DNA of 64,000 nt. Origin: Longispora sp047121295 (GTDB lineage: Bacteria > Actinomycetota > Actinomycetes > Mycobacteriales > Micromonosporaceae). The DNA is taken from the NCBI RefSeq assembly GCF_047121295.1, contig NZ_CP139447.1:3782001-3846000 (forward strand), read 5' to 3'. Below the pieces are notes generated by a model. That model worked only from the letters and a program-made list of their open reading frames with translations. It was not told where the DNA came from and did not search any database. The position numbers and the translations under genes were made by a program. Shown piece after piece: positions 60,203-64,000 of the stretch (positions are counted from its first letter, which is position 1; each line of letters opens with the position of its first letter).

Positions 60203-61534
60203 ATGGACAGAGAAGACGCACGGGCCCGGGTGCGCGCAGCGCGGCGGAGCTGTCCGCGCGCGACATCCGCGCCGTGGCCGTGACCTGGGTGGACAATGCC
60301 GGGGTGACCCGGGTCAAGGGCGTGCCGACCGCCCGGCTCGCGCACGCGGCCGCGTGGGGCGTCGGGGCCTCGCCGGTGTTCGACGTGTTCCTGGTCGACG
60401 ACTCGATGACGACCAGCGCGCACATCGGCGGCCCGGTCGGCGACCTGCGGCTGCACCCCGACCTCGACCAGCTCTCGGCACTCGCCGGGCAGCCCGGCTG
60501 GGCGTGGGCGCCGGCCGACAAGTGGACCCAGGAGGGGCAGCCGGCCCCGGCCTGCCAGCGCGGGTTCGCCCGCCGGATGGTGGCCCGCGCCGCCGACGCC
60601 GGGCTGACGTTCAGCATGGCGTTCGAGGTGGAGTGGTTCGTCGGCGCGCCCGACGGCACCCCTGCGTGCGCCGGCTCGGCCTATGGGATGGACCGGCTGG
60701 TCGCCGTCTCCGACTACCTCGCCGATCTGCTCGAAACCCTCGACCTTCAGGGGGTACCGGTGGAGCAGCTGCACCCGGAGTACGCCGCCGGCCAGTTCGA
60801 GCTGTCCGTCGCGGCGGCCGACCCGGTGACCGCCGCCGACCTGACCGTCCTGGTGCGCCAGACGATCCGGGCGGTGTCCCGGCGGCACGGGTTCGGGGCG
60901 TCGTTCGCACCGGTCGTGGTGCCCGACCGGGCCGGCAACGGCGCGCACCTGCACTTCTCCGCGCACGCCGACGGGACGAACCTGTTCGCCGGCGGTCCGG
61001 GGCCGCACGGGCTGACGGCGCGCGGCGAGGCGATCCTGGCGTCGGTGCTGGCCCGGGTACCGGCGCTCGTCGCGATCGGCGCGCCCAGCGTGCCCAGTCA
61101 CCTGCGGCTCGTGCCCCAGCGGTGGGCGGGGGCCTACCAGTGCTGGGGGCGGGAGAACCGGGAGGCCGTGCTGCGGTTCGTGACCGGGCCGGCCGGGCGC
61201 GCGACACGGCGGCGAACGCCGAGCTCAAGTGCGTGGACGGGTCGGCGAACCCGTACCTGGTGGTGGGTTCGGTGGTCGCGGCGGCGCTGGGGGCTTCCGG
61301 TGGGGTGCTGCGGCCGAGGTGACCGTGGACCCGGCGACCCTGGCCGCGCCGCCGCCCCGGCTCCCCGAGTCGGTGGCCGCCGCCCTCGACGCCCTGGCCG
61401 CCGACGACGTGCTCCCGGCGGCGCTGGGCCCGGAGCTGTACGCGTCCTTCGTCGCCGTGCACCGGGCTGAGGTGGAGCTGTTCGACGGCTGGACCCGCGC
61501 GGAGATCGCGGAGGCGGTCCGGTGGACGTACTGA
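60203..61534 (+). pseudogene. Glutamine synthetase-like protein, three indels as sequenced
   Basis: Three missing bases (about 60240, 61195 and 61305-61318) split a protein of about 444 residues. Corrected, it is a GlnA-type synthetase of the small, FluG-like branch: AVTWVDNAGVTRVKGVP at the beta-grasp start, FEVEWFV (Glu metal ligand), LHPEYAAGQFELS near 180, and GNGAHLHFSAHADGTNLF near 235 with the metal-binding His, then a C-terminal AELKCVDGSANPYLVVG. It probably ligates ammonia or an amine to a glutamyl-like acid. It overlaps an amidohydrolase gene by 13 bases. Confidence 0.8.
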
Positions 61535-62577
61535 TCGACGGGCACTGCCACGCCGTCCTCGCCGACGACGAGGTGGACCTGGGCCGGTGGGCGACGGAGG
61601 CCGAACACAGCACCCTGGACGGTCAGCTGGGCCTGGCGCTGCGCCGGTGGTGCGCCCCGGTCCTGGACCTGGAGCCGCACGCGCCCCTGGCCGACTACGC
61701 CGCCCGGCGCCGGGAGCTCGGCGGGGCTGAGGTGAACCGGCGGATGCTGGCCGCCGCCCGGCTGGACACCCTGCTCGTCGACACCGGCCTGGACACCCCG
61801 GGGCTGCTGTCGCTGGCCGGGATGGGCCGGTTCGCCCCGGTCCGGGAGGTCGTCCGGCTCGAACACGTCGCCGAGCGCGCGACCGGGGACTGGGCTGAGG
61901 CGCTGCACGCGGCGACCCGGGACGCGGTGGCGGTGAAGTCCATCGCCGCGTACCGGTGCGGGCTGGACCTCGATCCGCGCCGGCCGACGCCGACCGAGGT
62001 GCGTCGGGCCCTCGACGGGCGGTCCGGCCGGCTGAGCGATCCGGTGCTGCACCGGCATCTGCTGTGGCTGGCCGTGGACCTCGGGCTGCCGATCCAGTTG
62101 CACACCGGGTTCGGGGACTCCGACGTGCCCCTCGCCCGGGCAGACCCGGCCCTGCTGCAACCGTGGCTGGCGGCCGTGGAGCCGACCGGGGTGCAGGTGG
62201 TGCTGCTGCACTGCTACCCGTTCCACCGGCAGGCGGGCTGGCTGGCCCAGGTGTTCGGCCACGTGCATGTCGACGTCGGACTGACCGTCGCGCAGGTCGG
62301 CGCCCGCGCGACGGCCGTGCTGGGCGAGTTCTGCGAGCTGACCCCGTTCGACAGGTTGCTGTTCTCCACCGACGCGTTCGGGCTCGCGGAGCTCTACCTG
62401 GTCGGGGCGGCGCAGTTCCGGCACTCGTGGCGGGCCCTGGTCGACGGCTGGCTGGCCGACGGGGCGCTGTCGGCCGGCGACGCGGCCGCGATCGGCGGTC
62501 GGGTGGGCGCGGACAACGCACGACGCCTGTACGGCCTGGGGCACGCCGACCCGCCGGCCCGGGGCGTGAGTGAATAG
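61522..62577 (+). CDS. Amidohydrolase-2 family protein, FluG-like partner
   Basis: A 351-residue TIM-barrel hydrolase. IDGHCHAVL at the start (HxH metal site), LDTLLVDTG, IQLHTGFGDSDVPL near 192 (His), LLHCYPFHRQAGW near 229, and LLFSTDAFGLAEL near 279 (Asp). Fungal FluG joins exactly these two domain types, amidohydrolase and glutamine synthetase, in one protein; here they are two overlapping genes. The reaction is probably the removal of a carboxyl or an amide from the product or substrate of the synthetase. Confidence 0.85.
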   Translation: MDVLIDGHCHAVLADDEVDLGRWATEAEHSTLDGQLGLALRRWCAPVLDLEPHAPLADYAARRRELGGAEVNRRMLAAARLDTLLVDTGLDTPGLLSLAGMGRFAPVREVVRLEHVAERATGDWAEALHAATRDAVAVKSIAAYRCGLDLDPRRPTPTEVRRALDGRSGRLSDPVLHRHLLWLAVDLGLPIQLHTGFGDSDVPLARADPALLQPWLAAVEPTGVQVVLLHCYPFHRQAGWLAQVFGHVHVDVGLTVAQVGARATAVLGEFCELTPFDRLLFSTDAFGLAELYLVGAAQFRHSWRALVDGWLADGALSAGDAAAIGGRVGADNARRLYGLGHADPPARGVSE

Positions 62578-62629
62578 TACCAATAGAGGGGTTTCTCCAA
62601 TTTTGATTTGTCGGAAATTCAATACTGTG

Positions 62630-62658
62630 CCCTGACCCTATTTTCGGGGGAGTCAGGG
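62630..62658 (+). promoter_or_regulatory. Leader hairpin before crystallin-like gene
   Basis: Inverted repeat CCCTGAC (62630-62636) and GTCAGGG (62652-62658), whose right arm abuts the GGGGAGGAAG ribosome-binding site. It could modulate translation. The preceding 60 bases are A/T-rich for this genome and probably hold the promoter. Confidence 0.35.
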
Positions 62659-62667
62659 GAGGAAGAC

Positions 62668-63240
62668 ATGCGAAAGACACTCACGGCGGTCCTCGGCGCG
62701 GTGCTGCTCGCGCTGGTCGCCGCGCCCACGGCGGCGCACGCCGTCCCCGCCGCATCCGGCCCGCACTGTGCGGTCCAGCTCCTGCGGCAGGGCACGGTGC
62801 AGCACTGTTTCCCGACGTTCCGCGAGGCGATCGCGTTCGGCACCCACGGGGCGGTCACCGACGCGCCCGACGCGCAGGAGGCCGCCACCGACCCGGACTT
62901 CCAGGCGAAGGTCGAGAGCCCCGTGGCACGCCAGGTGTTCACCCTGATCGGCGTGGAGTACGACGCCGTCAACTACGGCGGCAACTCCTTCTCCGTGTTC
63001 CGGGGCTCCCCGTGCTCCGGGCCGGTCAACGACGTCGACAAGCAGATCGGCAACCTGGACGTCATCGGCTGGAACGACAAGATCTCCTCGTTCCGCACCT
63101 ACAACAACTGCCTGGCCACCCACTACTACCTGACGGACTACCAGGGCACGCACTTCGGCTACTGGTCCTCGCAGGCGTCGATGCCCGTCATCGACGGCAT
63201 CAACATGAACGACAACACCCGGTCGATCCGGTGGAGCTGA
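62668..63240 (+). CDS. Secreted beta/gamma-crystallin-like (inhibitor I36-like) protein
   Basis: A 190-residue secreted protein. Signal peptide about 1-26, cut after AHA. The mature C-terminal half has the Greek-key pattern of beta/gamma crystallins and of the Streptomyces I36 inhibitor family: VNYGGNSFSVFRG, IGWNDKISSFRTYNNC, YYLTDYQGTHFGYWS and NDNTRSIRW, with calcium-binding N/D-x-S/T-S type motifs. ATG 62668 is preceded by GGGGAGGAAG. It may inhibit metalloproteases or bind calcium in the wall. Confidence 0.75.
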   Translation: MRKTLTAVLGAVLLALVAAPTAAHAVPAASGPHCAVQLLRQGTVQHCFPTFREAIAFGTHGAVTDAPDAQEAATDPDFQAKVESPVARQVFTLIGVEYDAVNYGGNSFSVFRGSPCSGPVNDVDKQIGNLDVIGWNDKISSFRTYNNCLATHYYLTDYQGTHFGYWSSQASMPVIDGINMNDNTRSIRWS

Positions 63241-63381
63241 CGCTCCCTCGTGGATGGTGCCGGTCCTAGACGCACATTCCGTCCGATCCCGCCCGGACCG
63301 GCCTGACACGATGACTGCGGAGCGGAGTTCAAGGAAGTAACCGCCCGTCAGGCGGCGAACACGTCCGGTCCATCGGCACAA

Positions 63382-63421
63382 CGGTGACCGCCCCCGGGCC
63401 CAGCCCTCGGGGCGGTCACCG
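63382..63421. terminator. Hairpin between crystallin-like and carbonic anhydrase genes
   Basis: Perfect 13-bp stem CGGTGACCGCCCC (63382-63394) with its complement (63409-63421) around a 14-base loop, about 140 bp after the stop at 63240 and 85 bp before the carbonic anhydrase gene. Confidence 0.55.
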
Positions 63422-63506
63422 CCGGCTCGGTCACATTCCGCTGCCGGCGGGGCGGTCGAGACACTACGCTGCGGGGGACGACATCGGCCAGACCGAGGAG
63501 TGACCG

Positions 63507-64000
63507 ATGGTGGAAACGGACCAGGCCTGGCCATCGACCCCGGCCGAAGCGCTGCGACTGCTCCTGGAGGGCAACCAGCGGTTCGTGGACGGGACCCGGA
63601 TGCACCCGAACCAGGACGCCGACCACCGTACCGCCCTCGCGCCCGCCCAGCGGCCCTTCGCCGTCCTGTTCGGCTGTTCGGACTCCCGGCTCGCCGCCGA
63701 GATCATCTTCGACCGGGGCCTGGGCGACCTGTTCGTCGTCCGCACCGCCGGGCACGTGCTGGGCCCCGAGGTGCTGGGTAGCATCGAGTACGGCGTGGCC
63801 ATGCTCGACGCCCCGCTCATCGCCGTCCTCGGCCACGACTCGTGCGGGGCGATCGCCGCCACCCTCGACGCGCTCCGCGACGGCCAGACCCCGGGCGGCT
63901 TCATGCGCGACATCGTCGAACGGGTCATGCTCAGCGTGCTGACCGTCCGCGAGAAGGCCCTCGCCGACTCGGAGGCCGCCGTGGAGGAGCACGTCCGGTA
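63507..64000 (+). CDS. Beta-class carbonic anhydrase, partial (runs off end)
   Basis: The N-terminal 164 residues of a beta-carbonic anhydrase. LLEGNQRFVDG near residue 20, the zinc and catalytic pair in LFGCSDSRLAAE (Cys, Asp, Arg; near 53), VVRTAGHVLGPEVLGSIEYGV near 76, and LGHDSCGAIAATLDAL near 106 with the His and Cys zinc ligands. It interconverts CO2 and bicarbonate. ATG 63507 has GAGGAG seven bases upstream. The C-terminus lies beyond the window, so no fused transporter can be excluded. Confidence 0.9.
   Translation, partial: MVETDQAWPSTPAEALRLLLEGNQRFVDGTRMHPNQDADHRTALAPAQRPFAVLFGCSDSRLAAEIIFDRGLGDLFVVRTAGHVLGPEVLGSIEYGVAMLDAPLIAVLGHDSCGAIAATLDALRDGQTPGGFMRDIVERVMLSVLTVREKALADSEAAVEEHVR

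Noticed and set aside
1..64000. CRISPR arrays, tRNA or rRNA genes, insertion sequences, replication origin
   Set aside because: No regularly spaced repeats, no cloverleaf or rRNA signature, no transposase motif with terminal repeats, and no DnaA-box cluster were seen on reading both strands.

Overview
High-GC actinomycete DNA: GC-rich third codon positions, many GTG starts and dense ATGA/GTGA gene overlaps. A filamentous actinobacterium, plausibly of the Micromonosporaceae type, is suggested by a PknG-type kinase, a SARP regulator, a PCuAC/DyP copper cluster and an actinobacterial group 1h [NiFe] hydrogenase; the family-level call is an inference. I see no tRNA, rRNA, CRISPR array or insertion sequence. 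No unannotated stretch exceeds 300 bases.

Layout. 1-5.3 kb: a VWA protein (cut by the window edge) and a PknG-like kinase on the minus strand, then a LysA-like protein with a changed active site. 5.3-8.4 kb: membrane protein, SARP regulator, secreted endonuclease I. 8.5-11.4 kb: a four-gene overlapping operon pairing a divergent Lgt-family protein with a radical SAM enzyme resembling tetraether lipid synthase (Tes). 11.5-17.4 kb: small enzymes and regulators, many frameshifted as sequenced. 17.5-20.8 kb: FtsX/LolD-type ABC exporter. 20.9-28.3 kb: acetyltransferases, CopC, PCuAC, DyP peroxidase, a P-loop kinase, a Y-family polymerase and an MFS transporter. 29.1-43.1 kb: hypF, then a convergent 15-gene operon encoding the hydrogenase, its maturation factors and several uncharacterised partners. 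43.3-51.6 kb: sugar-nucleotide dehydratase, regulators with clear palindromic operators, and a degraded RHS-like gene followed by two paralogous small membrane proteins. 51.7-54.0 kb: a single polypeptide joining a TmpA-like 2-oxoglutarate dioxygenase to a PhnZ/TmpB-like HD oxygenase, behind an autoregulated GntR gene; it looks like a one-protein oxidative phosphonate (C-P) cleavage route. 54.1-64 kb: TetR/epimerase pair, PLP dehydratase, a substrate-binding/VWA operon, a FluG-like glutamine synthetase plus amidohydrolase pair, a secreted crystallin-like protein and a beta-carbonic anhydrase running off the end.

Twelve genes carry 26 apparent single-base indels, mostly in or beside short homopolymers. 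Correcting each restores a full-length family member, including the hydrogenase large subunit. I therefore regard them as probable sequencing errors, but type these genes as pseudogene because the DNA as given is not an intact reading frame.
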